Under the pieces are notes generated by a model. That model was given only the letters and a program-made list of their open reading frames with translations, did no database searches and had not been told where the DNA came from. 64,000 nucleotides of DNA from Rhizobium bangladeshense (lineage in GTDB: Bacteria; Pseudomonadota; Alphaproteobacteria; Rhizobiales; Rhizobiaceae): positions 4,143,501 through 4,207,500 of the forward strand of contig NZ_CP071612.1 in assembly GCF_017357245.1 (NCBI RefSeq), in the 5' to 3' direction. This document shows, piece after piece, positions 1 through 8,586 of this stretch. Each line of letters starts with the position of its first letter. The first letter of the stretch is position 1. The position numbers were made by a program, and so were the translations under genes.

Positions 1-129
1 GTGACCCGCGCGGTGGACGAACGCCGCATGCTCTGGGCGGCCGGCGATATCGTCGAGAACCGCCCGCCGCTGTCGCGCTGGCACAAGGATTATGCCGAGA
101 AGTTCAAGGCTTTCCTCGAACAGAAGTAA
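1..129 (+). CDS. C-terminal end of an unrecognised protein (cut by window edge)
   Basis: Frame 1 is open from the first base to a TAA, giving the last 42 residues of a protein whose start lies outside the window. The tail is charged and aromatic (for example LSRWHKDYAEKF) with no motif I recognise. A GTG occupies the first three bases, but nothing shows that it is a start. The stretch to the next gene (130-311) holds no other credible gene. Function unknown. Confidence 0.5.
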   Translation: MTRAVDERRMLWAAGDIVENRPPLSRWHKDYAEKFKAFLEQK

Positions 130-311
130 TCGGTGGCGGATGCGTGCCGCCCCGGAGGCGTATGGCGGTTCCGGCATAACGGCATCCGCAATAGACGGCC
201 AATGCGCGTCGCATGAATCAAGTTTAATGCGACGTGCATTAGAAGGTTTGATTGGTAATTTTCTCCAAGCCGGGTAAGAGATCACCAGACTTCCGGCTTT
301 CAGAGTGTGCC

Positions 312-953
312 ATGGATTTTCTGCCGAGCCTGCCCACCCTTCTCGCCTTTGCTGCCGCGACGCTGCTGCTCGCGGCGACCCCAGGCCCTGACATGACGCT
401 CTCGATCAGCCGCGCGCTCGCCCAGGGCAAGAAGGCGGCTCTTTTCGTCGTCGTCGGCACCAGCCTCGGCATTGTCGTCCACACCATGCTTGTCGCCTTC
501 GGCATCTCGGCGCTGATCACCGCCTCGCCGACCGCATTCCTGGTCCTCAAGACCGGCGGCGCCGCCTATCTGCTCTGGCTCGCGGTGCAGGCGATCCGCT
601 TCGGCTCGAAACTCACCGTCGCCAAGCTCGAGACGCAGAAGGGCACCGCACTTGCCAACATCTCATCCGGCTTTTGGGTCAATCTCCTTAACCCGAAGGT
701 CATCATCTTCTTCATGACCTTCCTGCCGCAATTCGTCAGCGCCGGCGATCCCTCCGTGACGCAGAAACTGCTGTTTCTCGGCTTTTGCTTCATCCTGATC
801 GGCATGCCCGTCAATGCCGCAGTCGTCTTTGCCGCCGACTGGCTGGCGTCCTGGCTGCAGAACAACAAGAAGGTTCTGCGCGGCATGGACTACACCTTTG
901 CCGGCGTCTTCTCGATCTTCGCCGCCAAGATCCTGCTGACCCAGGCAAGATAG
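312..953 (+). CDS. LysE/RhtB family amino-acid exporter
   Basis: 213 residues forming a small polytopic inner-membrane protein with about six hydrophobic segments. The family exports amino acids and homoserine lactone-like compounds. The N-terminal region carries the LysE/RhtB signature ATPGPDM near residues 20-26, followed by the long loop and the FWVNLLNPK segment near residue 118 that is typical of the family. The frame is open upstream to a TTG at 252, but the ATG at 312 places the first membrane helix correctly at the N-terminus and is preferred. It stands alone and converges with the ABC operon on the other strand. The substrate cannot be read from sequence. Confidence 0.85.
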   Translation: MDFLPSLPTLLAFAAATLLLAATPGPDMTLSISRALAQGKKAALFVVVGTSLGIVVHTMLVAFGISALITASPTAFLVLKTGGAAYLLWLAVQAIRFGSKLTVAKLETQKGTALANISSGFWVNLLNPKVIIFFMTFLPQFVSAGDPSVTQKLLFLGFCFILIGMPVNAAVVFAADWLASWLQNNKKVLRGMDYTFAGVFSIFAAKILLTQAR

Positions 954-968
954 GCCGCCGTCGGCTTG

Positions 969-1005
969 CCGGTCAGCCCGCTGTCGGCGCTACCGGTCAG
1001 CCCGC
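969..1005. repeat. Two direct copies of a 13-bp motif in a convergent intergenic gap
   Basis: CCGGTCAGCCCGC occurs at 969-981 and again at 993-1005, a period of 24 bases. It lies between the stop of the LysE-type exporter and the stop of the ABC ATPase gene. It could be a short local duplication or part of a termination region; no hairpin with a T run accompanies it. Confidence 0.5.
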
Positions 1006-1013
1006 GGTTCGGC

Positions 1014-1808
1014 TCAGCCAATCAGCAAAGCATCGTCATCGAGCGTCTGGCCGCGCATCTTGCGGAACATAGCGATCAGATCCTCGACCTGCAGGTTCTT
1101 CCTGTTCTCGCCTGCCACGTCGAGAACGATCTCGCCGCCATGCAGCATAATCGTGCGGTGACCGTAGTCCAGCGCCTGGCGCATCGAATGCGTTACCATC
1201 ATCGTCGTCAGCTTGCGCTCGGCAACAATCTTCTGCGTGAGGTTCATCACGAACTCGGCCATGCCAGGATCAAGGGCCGCCGTATGTTCATCGAGCAGAA
1301 GCACTTCGGACCCGGCAAGTGTCGCCATGACGAGCGACACGGCCTGCCGCTGCCCGCCCGAGAGCAGGTCCATGCGGTCCTTCAACCGATTTTCCAGCCC
1401 TAGGTTGAGCTCGGCGATCCGCTCTCTGAAATAGCCGCGCCTGTTACCACCGAGCGCCGGCGCAAGCCCGCGCTTCTCGCCGCGCCGTGCAGCCAGAGCA
1501 AGATTCTCCTCGATCGACAGCGAGCCGCAGCTGCCCGTCAGCGGATCCTGGAAGACGCGCGCAACCAGGCCCGCGCGCGCCGCCGTCGATTTGCGCGTCA
1601 CGTCGCTCTTGCCGATCAGCACCTGTCCTTCGCTCGGCAGGACGTCACCGGCAAGCACGCCGAGCAGCGTCGATTTGCCGGCGCCGTTGGAGCCGATGAC
1701 GGTGACGAAGGAGCCTTGTTCAATGGTCAGGCTGACGCCGTTCAGCGCCTGCTTCTGCAGCGGCGTGCCGCGTCCGAAGACGACCTTGATGTCCTTGACG
1801 CTGATCAC
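1014..1808 (-). CDS. ABC transporter ATP-binding protein, TrpXYZ-type importer
   Basis: 264-residue ABC ATPase that energises import by the permease and binding protein encoded just upstream. It shows Walker A GSNGAGKST near residue 39, signature LSGGQRQA, Walker B LLLDEHTAALDP and the switch histidine in VTHSMRQA. The family (COG1101) accompanies COG4120 permeases and DUF534 binding proteins, some of which import tryptophan or tyrosine. It starts with GTG, which overlaps the permease stop as GTGA and suggests translational coupling. It is the last gene of a three-gene operon. The substrate here is not known. Confidence 0.85.
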   Translation of the reverse strand: MISVKDIKVVFGRGTPLQKQALNGVSLTIEQGSFVTVIGSNGAGKSTLLGVLAGDVLPSEGQVLIGKSDVTRKSTAARAGLVARVFQDPLTGSCGSLSIEENLALAARRGEKRGLAPALGGNRRGYFRERIAELNLGLENRLKDRMDLLSGGQRQAVSLVMATLAGSEVLLLDEHTAALDPGMAEFVMNLTQKIVAERKLTTMMVTHSMRQALDYGHRTIMLHGGEIVLDVAGENRKNLQVEDLIAMFRKMRGQTLDDDALLIG

Positions 1809-2683
1809 GATGCGGCACCTCGGCGAAGACGGGGAAGAATGAGCGCGAAGGTCACGAGAACCGCGGTTACGAAATTGAGGTCGGAGGCCTGCAGGCCGAT
1901 GACGTCGCTCGACAGTGCCAGCTGAATCGCGATGCGATAGAGGATCGAACCAAACACACAGCCAATGAGCGCGATCAAGAGACCGCGCCGGCCCAGCAAC
2001 GTTTCGCCGATGATGACCGCCGCAAGCCCGACGACGATCGTGCCGACACCCGAAGTGACGTCGGCAAAGCCGTTGGTCTGGGCAAACAAGGCGCCGCCGA
2101 ACGCCACCAGCGCGTTCGAGATCGCCATGCCGAGATAAATCTGCCGGCTGGTGTCGACGCCCTGGGCGCGGGCCATGCGCGCATTAGCGCCGGTTGCGCG
2201 CATGGCAAGCCCGGCATCGCTTTCCAGGAAGCGCCAGACCAGAATCAGCGCGACGATAACAAGAACGCCGACGAAGAGCGGCCGCACGTAGAAATCACGC
2301 AGGCCGTGACCGAAGAACGGGCTGATCATCGTGTCGGCGTTGATGAGTGCGACGTTGGGTTTTCCCATGACTCTGAGGTTGACAGAAAACAGCGCGATCA
2401 TCGTCAGGATCGAAGCGAGCAGGTTGAGGATCTTGAAGCGCACATTGAGAAGCGCCGTCACCATGCCTGCAGCCGCGCCTGCCGCCATGGCGATCAGGGC
2501 TGCAAGCCAGGCATTGACGCCGGCGATGATCAGCACCGCGGTGACCGCAGCGCCGAGCGGAAAGGAACCGTCCACCGTCAGATCGGGAAAATCGAGGACG
2601 CGGAAGGCGAGATAGACGCCGAGAGCGACGAAGGAAAAGACCAGACCGAGCTCGACGGCCCCCCAGAATGCGATTTGGCTCAA
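1805..2683 (-). CDS. ABC transporter permease, TrpXYZ-type importer
   Basis: 292-residue integral membrane protein of the COG4120/branched-chain permease-like family, with eight to ten hydrophobic segments. The segment VDGSFPLGAAV near residues 37-47 is characteristic. The only start that keeps the first helix is TTG at 2683; an AGGGG stretch lies slightly far upstream, so initiation may be weak. It sits between the binding protein gene (121 bases upstream) and the ATPase gene (four-base overlap). The inferred role is import of an aromatic amino acid or related small solute; the sequence does not decide. Confidence 0.82.
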   Translation of the reverse strand: MSQIAFWGAVELGLVFSFVALGVYLAFRVLDFPDLTVDGSFPLGAAVTAVLIIAGVNAWLAALIAMAAGAAAGMVTALLNVRFKILNLLASILTMIALFSVNLRVMGKPNVALINADTMISPFFGHGLRDFYVRPLFVGVLVIVALILVWRFLESDAGLAMRATGANARMARAQGVDTSRQIYLGMAISNALVAFGGALFAQTNGFADVTSGVGTIVVGLAAVIIGETLLGRRGLLIALIGCVFGSILYRIAIQLALSSDVIGLQASDLNFVTAVLVTFALILPRLRRGAAS

Positions 2684-2743
2684 GGCTTTCAGCCCCTTTT
2701 GTTTCCGTTCCGCCCGTCGCGAAACCGGAGCCTTGTAATACTA

Positions 2744-2773
2744 CAGCCGCCCCCGTGCAAACGGGAGCGGCTG
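2744..2773 (-). other. Hairpin between binding-protein and permease genes
   Basis: CAGCCGC at 2744-2750 pairs with GCGGCTG at 2767-2773, and the inner stem CCCGT/ACGGG closes a GCAA loop. On the minus strand no T run follows, so this is probably not a full terminator. In ABC importers such hairpins often protect the 3' end of the binding-protein message and lower expression of the membrane genes. Confidence 0.55.
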
Positions 2774-2803
2774 AATGTGATTGCTCGAAGAAACGATGGC
2801 TGT

Positions 2804-3757
2804 TTATTCGATGACTTTGTTGGCGCGCGACAGCACGCTCTGAGGCAGGGTGACGCCCATCTTGGCAGCAGCCGCCTTGTTGACGACCAGGTCGCTGCCG
2901 GCAGCGGTCTTGACCGCGATTTCGCCCGGGTTTTCGCCCTTCAGCACGCGAACGACGATCTCGCCCGTCTGCTTGCCGACGTCGTAATAATTGAAGCCGA
3001 GGGCGGCGATCGAACCGCGCGAAACCGAATCCGTATCGGCGGTGAAGAGTGGCAGTTTGCTCTCTTCGGCAACTGCGACGGCGCCTTCGAGCGCGGAGAT
3101 GATCGTGTTGTCGGTCGGGATGTAAATCGCATCGGCGCGGCCGACGAGGGCGCGCGCAGCACCCTGGACCTCGGCCGACTTGGTGGCGGCCGATTCCACA
3201 ACCGTCAGGCCCGCTTTCTCGGCGTCAGCCTTCAGCACGGCGAGCAGCGAAACGGAATTTGCTTCGCCTGAGTTGTAGAGATAGCCGATCGTTTTAGCGT
3301 TCGGAACGATTTCCTTGATCAGCGCCAGGTGTTCGGCGACCGGCGACATGTCGGAAAGGCCGGTGACATTGCCGCCGGGCTTTTCCATGTTCTTGACAAG
3401 CTGGGCGCCGAGCGGATCGGAGACGGCCGTAAAGACGACAGGGATGTCGCGCGTCGCCGACACGACAGCCTGCGCCGAGGGTGTCGAAATTGGCACGATC
3501 ACATTGGGTTCGTCACCGGCGAACTGGCGGGCGATCTGGGCTGCCGTCGCCGGATTGCCCTGCGCCGATTCGAACACGAATTTCAGATTCTCGCCTTCTT
3601 TGTAGCCGGCCGCCGTCAGCACATCAAGAACGCCTTTGCGTGTGGCATCGAGCGCGGGATGCTCGACGATCGCCGTCACGGCAACGGTCACATTATCGGC
3701 CCTGGCGGGAAGGGAAAGCGCCAAAGTGGCGGCAAGTGCGAGCAGAATCGGGCGCAT
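2804..3757 (-). CDS. ABC transporter substrate-binding protein (DUF534/TrpX-like)
   Basis: 317-residue periplasmic protein. An N-terminal signal peptide (MRPILLALAATLALSLPARA) precedes a two-lobed ABC substrate-binding fold of the PF04392 type; the family includes the tryptophan/tyrosine binder TrpX. The frame is open to 3787, but the ATG at 3757 has AGGAGG seven bases upstream and starts the signal peptide directly, so it is chosen. It is the first gene of the operon with the permease and ATPase. Ligand unknown; an aromatic amino acid is possible by family. Confidence 0.85.
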   Translation of the reverse strand: MRPILLALAATLALSLPARADNVTVAVTAIVEHPALDATRKGVLDVLTAAGYKEGENLKFVFESAQGNPATAAQIARQFAGDEPNVIVPISTPSAQAVVSATRDIPVVFTAVSDPLGAQLVKNMEKPGGNVTGLSDMSPVAEHLALIKEIVPNAKTIGYLYNSGEANSVSLLAVLKADAEKAGLTVVESAATKSAEVQGAARALVGRADAIYIPTDNTIISALEGAVAVAEESKLPLFTADTDSVSRGSIAALGFNYYDVGKQTGEIVVRVLKGENPGEIAVKTAAGSDLVVNKAAAAKMGVTLPQSVLSRANKVIE

Positions 3758-3850
3758 GGGTGTCCTCCTGAATGATTTTGGCGGCACTATTAGGAAAAGC
3801 GCATGCTTAAATCAATCCAGGAGAATTGTAGCGAGGATCAAACTTGCTGA

Positions 3851-5080
3851 TCAGTCGTCGGCACCGTGATTGGCGATCATCATCGCCTCGAAAGCCAGCC
3901 GCTCGGTCTTGCGCATGCGTTCGGACTCCGATTTCAGCTGGCCGCAGGCGGCAAGAATGTCGCGCCCGCGCGGAGTGCGGATCGGCGAGGCATAACCCGC
4001 CGAGTTGATGAAATCGGCGAACTTCTCGATCTGCTCCAAGTCGGAACACTGGTAATTGGTGCCGGGCCAGGGATTGAACGGAATGAGGTTGATCTTCGCC
4101 GGCACGCCCTTCAGGAGCTTGATCAGCCCCTTTGCGTCCTCCAGGCTGTCGTTGACGTCCTTCAGCATCACATATTCGAAGGTGATGCGCCGGGCGTTGG
4201 AAAGACCGGGATAGTCGCGGCAGGCGTCGATCAGCTCCTTCAAGGGGTACTTCTTGTTGATCGGCACGAGGATGTCGCGCAGGTCATCGCGCACCGCATG
4301 CAGCGAGATCGCCAGCATAACGCCGATCTCCTCGCCAGTACGGAAGATTTCAGGCACGACGCCCGAGGTGGAAAGCGTCACCCGTCGCTTGGACAGCGAC
4401 AGGCCGTCGCCATCCGTAGCGATCAGCAACGCCTGCTTGACGCTCTCGAAATTATAGAGCGGCTCGCCCATGCCCATCATCACGATATTGCTGACCTTGC
4501 GGCCTTCCGAAGGCACCATGGCGCCGACCGGCACATGACGGTCGGGAAAGTCGCCGAGCCGGTCGCGGGCGAGCAGAAGCTGTGAGAGGATTTCTTCGGC
4601 CGTCAGGTTGCGCACCAGGCGCTGCGTCCCCGTGTGACAGAAGGAACAGGTGAGAGAACAGCCTACCTGGCTGGAAATGCAGAGCGTTCCGCGCCCTTCT
4701 TCCGGAATATAGACCGTCTCGACCTCGACGGGGCGGCCTGCGCCACGTGGCGGAAAGCGCAGCAGCCATTTGCGCGTGCCGTCGTTGGAAACCTGCTCTT
4801 CGACGATCTCGGGACGTTCGATGGTGAAATGCTGTTTGAGCATTTCACGCATGTCCTTGGCGACATTCGTCATATGATCGAAATCAGAAACGCCGCGCAC
4901 ATAGATCCAGTTCCAGAGCTGCGAGACGCGCATCTTGATCTGCTTCTCGGCCACGCCCTTTTGCCGGAGTGCTGCCGCCATCTCTTCGCGCGACAGCCCG
5001 ATCAAGGAAGGCTTCTCGCCGCCGGAAGAGGCGCGCGCGGCCTGCGGCTTGGTGACAACGATCGCATCCATGACGGACAT
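3851..5080 (-). CDS. rlmN: Dual-specificity 23S rRNA/tRNA adenine-C2 methyltransferase RlmN
   Basis: 409-residue radical-SAM enzyme that methylates A2503 of 23S rRNA and A37 of some tRNAs. The iron-sulfur motif CSLTCSFC (CxxxCxxC) is intact, with the SAM-binding GMGEPL downstream and the ARRITFEYV and [10 protein letters not shown] segments of the family. Two methylation-linked cysteines are expected; one is near the C-terminus in ILAACGQL. The open frame runs to 5248, but the upstream 56 residues look like translated leader; ATG at 5080 gives the usual length. ATG at 5071 is an alternative start. Monocistronic. Confidence 0.95.
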   Translation of the reverse strand: MSVMDAIVVTKPQAARASSGGEKPSLIGLSREEMAAALRQKGVAEKQIKMRVSQLWNWIYVRGVSDFDHMTNVAKDMREMLKQHFTIERPEIVEEQVSNDGTRKWLLRFPPRGAGRPVEVETVYIPEEGRGTLCISSQVGCSLTCSFCHTGTQRLVRNLTAEEILSQLLLARDRLGDFPDRHVPVGAMVPSEGRKVSNIVMMGMGEPLYNFESVKQALLIATDGDGLSLSKRRVTLSTSGVVPEIFRTGEEIGVMLAISLHAVRDDLRDILVPINKKYPLKELIDACRDYPGLSNARRITFEYVMLKDVNDSLEDAKGLIKLLKGVPAKINLIPFNPWPGTNYQCSDLEQIEKFADFINSAGYASPIRTPRGRDILAACGQLKSESERMRKTERLAFEAMMIANHGADD

Positions 5081-5281
5081 AGCTTTTGATCCCGAGTTCG
5101 AACACGTAAACCGCCCCTCAAGCCCCGCAGACTTCAGGAGTAAGCCGGAAGACTTGAGGCGCGTGGCGGCACATTGGCAGAAATTGAATGGCGGAACGGC
5201 GACTGATGTATCGCGATCTGTCCGCTGTTGCGCGGGCTTTAGCATCATTTTACCCGCGCGTCACCATAGATGGAAAATAAC

Positions 5282-5308
5282 AAAGGCCGGCGCAAGGGCC
5301 GGCCTTTT
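5282..5308 (-). terminator. Rho-independent terminator after the ialB-like gene
   Basis: AAAGGCCGG at 5282-5290 pairs with CCGGCCTTT at 5299-5307 around a short loop. A/T-rich sequence flanks both sides, so it could act in either direction. It lies 24 bases past the stop of the ialB-like gene on the minus strand. Confidence 0.7.
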
Positions 5309-5331
5309 GGAACTTTATCCACCAAACCCTT

Positions 5332-5841
5332 TTATTTGCAGGTTTCGATCTGTTTCAGCGCAGCTGAGATGCCCGACAGCGAGTAGCTGTAGGAGGTGCC
5401 GGTGCCCTTCCGCGAAACGGCACTCACAGTCATCGAACGGCCGGTCTTCATCGCCGCGACGAGCGCCGGCTCTTGAGCAGCGTTCTCGACCCAGCCGGCT
5501 TTGTCCTTGGTGAACATCACGAAGGTCTTGTTGTCGATAACGACGTTGATCTTCGAATTTTCCTTCACCGTATAACCCATCATCGCCTGCGGTTCATAGG
5601 AGATGTTCTGGCCCGGGCGCTGCGAGACGATGAAGAAGTTGTCACCGTGGTCGACGCTTGCCGGCTGCTTGGCCGTTGGAACGGACAGCACGTAGCACAC
5701 GGTGCTGTTGCCCGACTTGTAGGAATAGGCGCCCCATGCCTGGAACTGCTGAATGCGGGTCGGCGCGGCCTGCTGCGCTGCCGCCACTCCGGCCATTGTC
5801 AGGGTGAGGGCGAGGGCGGATACGATACTTCTTACAAACAT
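5332..5841 (-). CDS. Invasion-associated locus B (IalB) family secreted protein
   Basis: 169 residues. A clear signal peptide (MFVRSIVSALALTLTMAGVAAA) is followed by an IalB-fold domain (PF06776) with the early WGAYSYKSG and CYVLSVP segments and a C-terminal cysteine. Homologues in Bartonella aid erythrocyte invasion; in rhizobia these periplasmic proteins are widespread and of unclear role. ATG at 5841 has AGGAA at a good distance and starts the signal peptide, so the longer frame to 5868 is rejected. Monocistronic, ending in a strong hairpin terminator. Confidence 0.85.
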   Translation of the reverse strand: MFVRSIVSALALTLTMAGVAAAQQAAPTRIQQFQAWGAYSYKSGNSTVCYVLSVPTAKQPASVDHGDNFFIVSQRPGQNISYEPQAMMGYTVKENSKINVVIDNKTFVMFTKDKAGWVENAAQEPALVAAMKTGRSMTVSAVSRKGTGTSYSYSLSGISAALKQIETCK

Positions 5842-6176
5842 GGATTCCTGCCGGTTCTTGCGATTCAAGGCCCGAAGCGATCATAGCGGGCAGCGCATAA
5901 TCACGATCTGCTTTATTTTGACTTAATTCAGGTTACCAAATGGTCAACAATAGCTGCGATTTGTATGTGCCTGTGTCATTTCAGCTCGACTATCACTTTT
6001 GCCCCTTGCTGAAATCGGCTGCGATGCCGTGCGCCGATGGCACCGGCCGGCCGTTCGGCTGAATTTAAGACACAAAGATTCAGGCAAGAGTTTGACCTTT
6101 CAAAATTCCGTTGTACCTCATTAAGGCTTTGGAAATCCGGGACGAAATTTTCGCCGCAGGGGGCTGGTGAGACGAC
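5842..6176. other. Gene-free divergent region between ialB-like gene and ECF sigma gene
   Basis: 335 bases with no credible ORF, more AT-rich than its surroundings. It must hold the promoters of both divergent genes. TTGACC near 6092 is a possible -35 element for the sigma factor gene, but no convincing -10 follows, and no clear ECF-type GAAC box was seen. Confidence 0.4.
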
Positions 6177-6731
6177 ATGGATGCCGAGGAAAGACAGCGT
6201 TTTGCTGCCCTCGCAAAGGCCGTCGCAGATAATCGCGACCACCAGGCCTTTTCTATCCTGTTCGATTACTTCGCTCCGCGCATGAAGACCTGGCTGATGC
6301 GCCAGAAGATGACATCGAGCGAGGCCGAAGAGCTGGTCCAGGAGATCATGATCGTGCTCTGGCATAAAGCCTATCTCTACGATTCCACGCGGTCTTCTCT
6401 TTCGACCTGGCTCTTTCGCATTGCCCGCAACCGCCGCATCGACCTCAGGCGCCGCACCAGCACCCGCATTTTCGACGAAACCGACCCGGCCCTGCTGCCG
6501 CCGGCCGAGATCGCCGCAGACGAAATGGTCGCCAATGATGACCGCGACGCCAAGATACGCGCCGCAGTCGAACAATTGCCGGAGGAACAGCGCGAAATGC
6601 TCCGCGCCGCCTTCTTTCTCGGCCAATCGCATTCGGAGATCGCAGAAGCGGCCGGGCTGCCCCTCGGCACGGTGAAATCGCGCATCCGGCTGGCTTTCGG
6701 CAAGCTTCGCAAGATGCTGGAGCAGGAATGA
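6177..6731 (+). CDS. ECF (sigma-70 family) RNA polymerase sigma factor
   Basis: 184 residues. Region 2 (about 20-90) includes the SEAEELVQEIMIVLWHKA helix and WLFRIARNRRIDLRRR. Region 4 (about 125-180) contains LPEEQREMLRAAFFLGQSH and a helix-turn-helix ending GLPLGTVKSRIR. It directs core polymerase to a stress regulon that cannot be named from sequence. ECF factors of this RpoE-like type are usually followed by an anti-sigma gene such as chrR, but here the next gene is on the other strand, three bases away, so the sigma factor appears orphan. Confidence 0.88.
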   Translation: MDAEERQRFAALAKAVADNRDHQAFSILFDYFAPRMKTWLMRQKMTSSEAEELVQEIMIVLWHKAYLYDSTRSSLSTWLFRIARNRRIDLRRRTSTRIFDETDPALLPPAEIAADEMVANDDRDAKIRAAVEQLPEEQREMLRAAFFLGQSHSEIAEAAGLPLGTVKSRIRLAFGKLRKMLEQE

Positions 6732-6733
6732 AT

Positions 6734-7126
6734 CTAGATCGTCTTCATCGCTTCCTCAGGTCCGTCGGCGAGAACGCGGTCGGCCGCCTCGTAATGGCTC
6801 GGCCGGATGTTGCCGCGCACCATGGCGAAGGCGGCTGAGAGCACTGCGATATCGTCGGAAAAGCCGACGAGAGCGAAAATGTCAGGGATCATGTCGACGG
6901 GCATGACGAAATAGGCGAGCGCTGCCAGCAGCACGCCACGCACCTTCGTCGGTGTCTGCGGATCGAGCGCGCAGTAGAAACCGGCGACGACATCGCGCGA
7001 AAACGGAACCTGCCGCACCGCCCGACGGAAGGTCGGCCAGAATTTCTGCCGGACGGTCTTCTCCCGGCGGCTTTGCGTGTCCTCGTCTCCCGGCAATAGG
7101 ATTTCTCCGAATTTGACGTCGTCCAT
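6734..7126 (-). CDS. YkvA family (DUF1232) protein
   Basis: 130 residues with the DUF1232 signature PVDMIPDIFALVGFSDD at about 76-92, preceded by a hydrophobic segment and ending in a charged tail. Proteins of this family are small, probably membrane-associated and of unknown function. The gene converges on the ECF sigma gene with only two bases between the stop codons. Start ATG at 7126 follows a GA-rich sequence. Confidence 0.8.
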   Translation of the reverse strand: MDDVKFGEILLPGDEDTQSRREKTVRQKFWPTFRRAVRQVPFSRDVVAGFYCALDPQTPTKVRGVLLAALAYFVMPVDMIPDIFALVGFSDDIAVLSAAFAMVRGNIRPSHYEAADRVLADGPEEAMKTI

Positions 7127-7176
7127 CCCTCACATCCTTTCGTCCATGCAAGCATATGGTGATGGCGCTTCAGCTT

Positions 7177-7482
7177 TTAAACAAGACGCCGGGCCGCCGC
7201 CTTCTCCATGGCCTTGGCGAGCTTGAAATCGAGTTCCGTCAGTCCGCCGGCGTCATGCGTGTTCAGCGTTACCTCCACCTTGGAGTAGACGTTGAACCAC
7301 TCTGGATGGTGGTTGAGCTTCTCCGCCGTGATTGCTGCTTCCGTCATGAAGCCGAAAGCCTCGATGAAGTTGGAAAACTTGAAGCTTTTCGATATCGACG
7401 AAGCCGCGTCATTGAGCGCCCAGCCCTTGAGATCAGCCAATTGCGCCTCGGCAGCGGCCCGTTCCAGTTTTTCCCATTTCAT
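7177..7482 (-). CDS. phhB: Pterin-4a-carbinolamine dehydratase
   Basis: 101 residues, the normal family length. The conserved [18 protein letters not shown] block at about 50-67 holds the catalytic histidines. The enzyme dehydrates 4a-hydroxytetrahydrobiopterin and recycles the cofactor of aromatic amino-acid hydroxylases. No phenylalanine hydroxylase gene is adjacent. The ATG at 7482 has AGGAG seven bases upstream. It is divergent from the phosphatase gene at 7518, with only 35 bases between starts. Confidence 0.93.
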   Translation of the reverse strand: MKWEKLERAAAEAQLADLKGWALNDAASSISKSFKFSNFIEAFGFMTEAAITAEKLNHHPEWFNVYSKVEVTLNTHDAGGLTELDFKLAKAMEKAAARRLV

Positions 7483-7517
7483 GCCATGCTCCTCTCATCT
7501 ATCCGACAGGCCTACCG

Positions 7518-8018
7518 ATGAAACGCATCAGCATCCTCTTCGTTTGCATGGGCAATATATGCCGTTCTCCGCTGGCGGAGGGAATATTTAGCCATCTCGT
7601 CGCCGAGGCGGGCCTGAACGGCTGTTTCACGATCGGTTCCGCCGGCACCGGCGGCTGGCATGACGGCGAGCCGCCCGACTGGCGTTCAGTCGCCATCGCG
7701 AGGAGCCACGGCATCGACATCTCGGGACAACGCGCCCGCCGCATCCAGCCGCAGGATTTCAGGGATTTCGGTCTGATCCTGGCTATGGACCGCGATAACA
7801 TGGCAGCGCTCGGGAGGATCGCGCCTGACGGAGCGAACATCGGTCTTTTCGGCGATACCGCGCTTGGAACGGGAGAGAATATCCCCGATCCCTATTATGG
7901 CGGACCAGACGGTTTCGAGCTGGTCTATACCAGGCTCTTGACCGGTTGCAGCAGCCTGCTGGGAACGCTGGGCGCCGAGCGCCCCTCGTGCAGCGGGAAC
8001 ACTTCTTCGGTGAGATAG
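7518..8018 (+). CDS. Low-molecular-weight protein-tyrosine phosphatase
   Basis: 166 residues. The N-terminal P-loop VCMGNICRSP carries the catalytic cysteine and arginine, and DPYYGG near residue 120 provides the general-acid aspartate. Members dephosphorylate protein tyrosines, sometimes in exopolysaccharide control, but no such genes are close. The last 31 codons overlap the thpR gene on the other strand, and the C-terminal 15 or so residues lie beyond the conserved fold. Confidence 0.88.
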   Translation: MKRISILFVCMGNICRSPLAEGIFSHLVAEAGLNGCFTIGSAGTGGWHDGEPPDWRSVAIARSHGIDISGQRARRIQPQDFRDFGLILAMDRDNMAALGRIAPDGANIGLFGDTALGTGENIPDPYYGGPDGFELVYTRLLTGCSSLLGTLGAERPSCSGNTSSVR

Positions 8019-8518
8019 GGGCCGCCGCCGACCGATTCGCGCGATGAAAGCAGCACGAAACGCGGTGCCGTGAAGGTCGCGGTGTGGAAGTTGCCGCGTC
8101 CAGTCAGATATTGCACGACGTCGTCGAGCCGCGAGGATTTGAGCCGTGCCAGCGTCACATGCGGCGTGAATTTGCGCGGATCCGGCGGCAGGCCGATGCG
8201 CTGGCAGATGCGTTCTATCTCGGCCTGCAGGGCGTACATTTCGGGCGATTGTGAAACCCCGGCCCAGACCGAATGCGGTTTCTTCGAGCCGAAGGAGCCA
8301 ACGCCTTCGAGCCGAAACTGGAATTCCGGCCGGTCGATCCGGTCAAGGCGTTCAACGATTTCATCGGCCGTGCGACCGTCGACATCACCGATGAAGCGTA
8401 GCGTGATGTGGTAATTTTCCACATCGATCCATCGTGCTCCGGGGAGGCCACCGCGCAGCAATGAAAGGCTCATTGCAGCATTGCGCGGAACTTCGAGGGC
8501 GGTAAACAGTCTCGGCAT
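7925..8518 (-). CDS. thpR: RNA 2',3'-cyclic phosphodiesterase (2'-5' RNA ligase family)
   Basis: 197 residues with the two HxT/SxL motifs of the 2H phosphoesterase fold: HITLRF near residue 36 and HVTLARL near residue 120. The enzyme opens 2',3'-cyclic phosphate ends and can join tRNA halves in vitro. ATG at 8518 with an upstream GGGGAG is preferred over the 8563 extension. The C-terminal 31 codons lie antisense to the end of the phosphatase gene; the last 21 residues follow the usual family end, so the overlap uses non-essential tails. Confidence 0.87.
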   Translation of the reverse strand: MPRLFTALEVPRNAAMSLSLLRGGLPGARWIDVENYHITLRFIGDVDGRTADEIVERLDRIDRPEFQFRLEGVGSFGSKKPHSVWAGVSQSPEMYALQAEIERICQRIGLPPDPRKFTPHVTLARLKSSRLDDVVQYLTGRGNFHTATFTAPRFVLLSSRESVGGGPYLTEEVFPLHEGRSAPSVPSRLLQPVKSLV

Positions 8519-8586
8519 AACGAGCACTCCCCGAATCTTTTGCAGGTGCTCACACGGAATCACGCAATCAAGAGCCGCGCAAGCCC

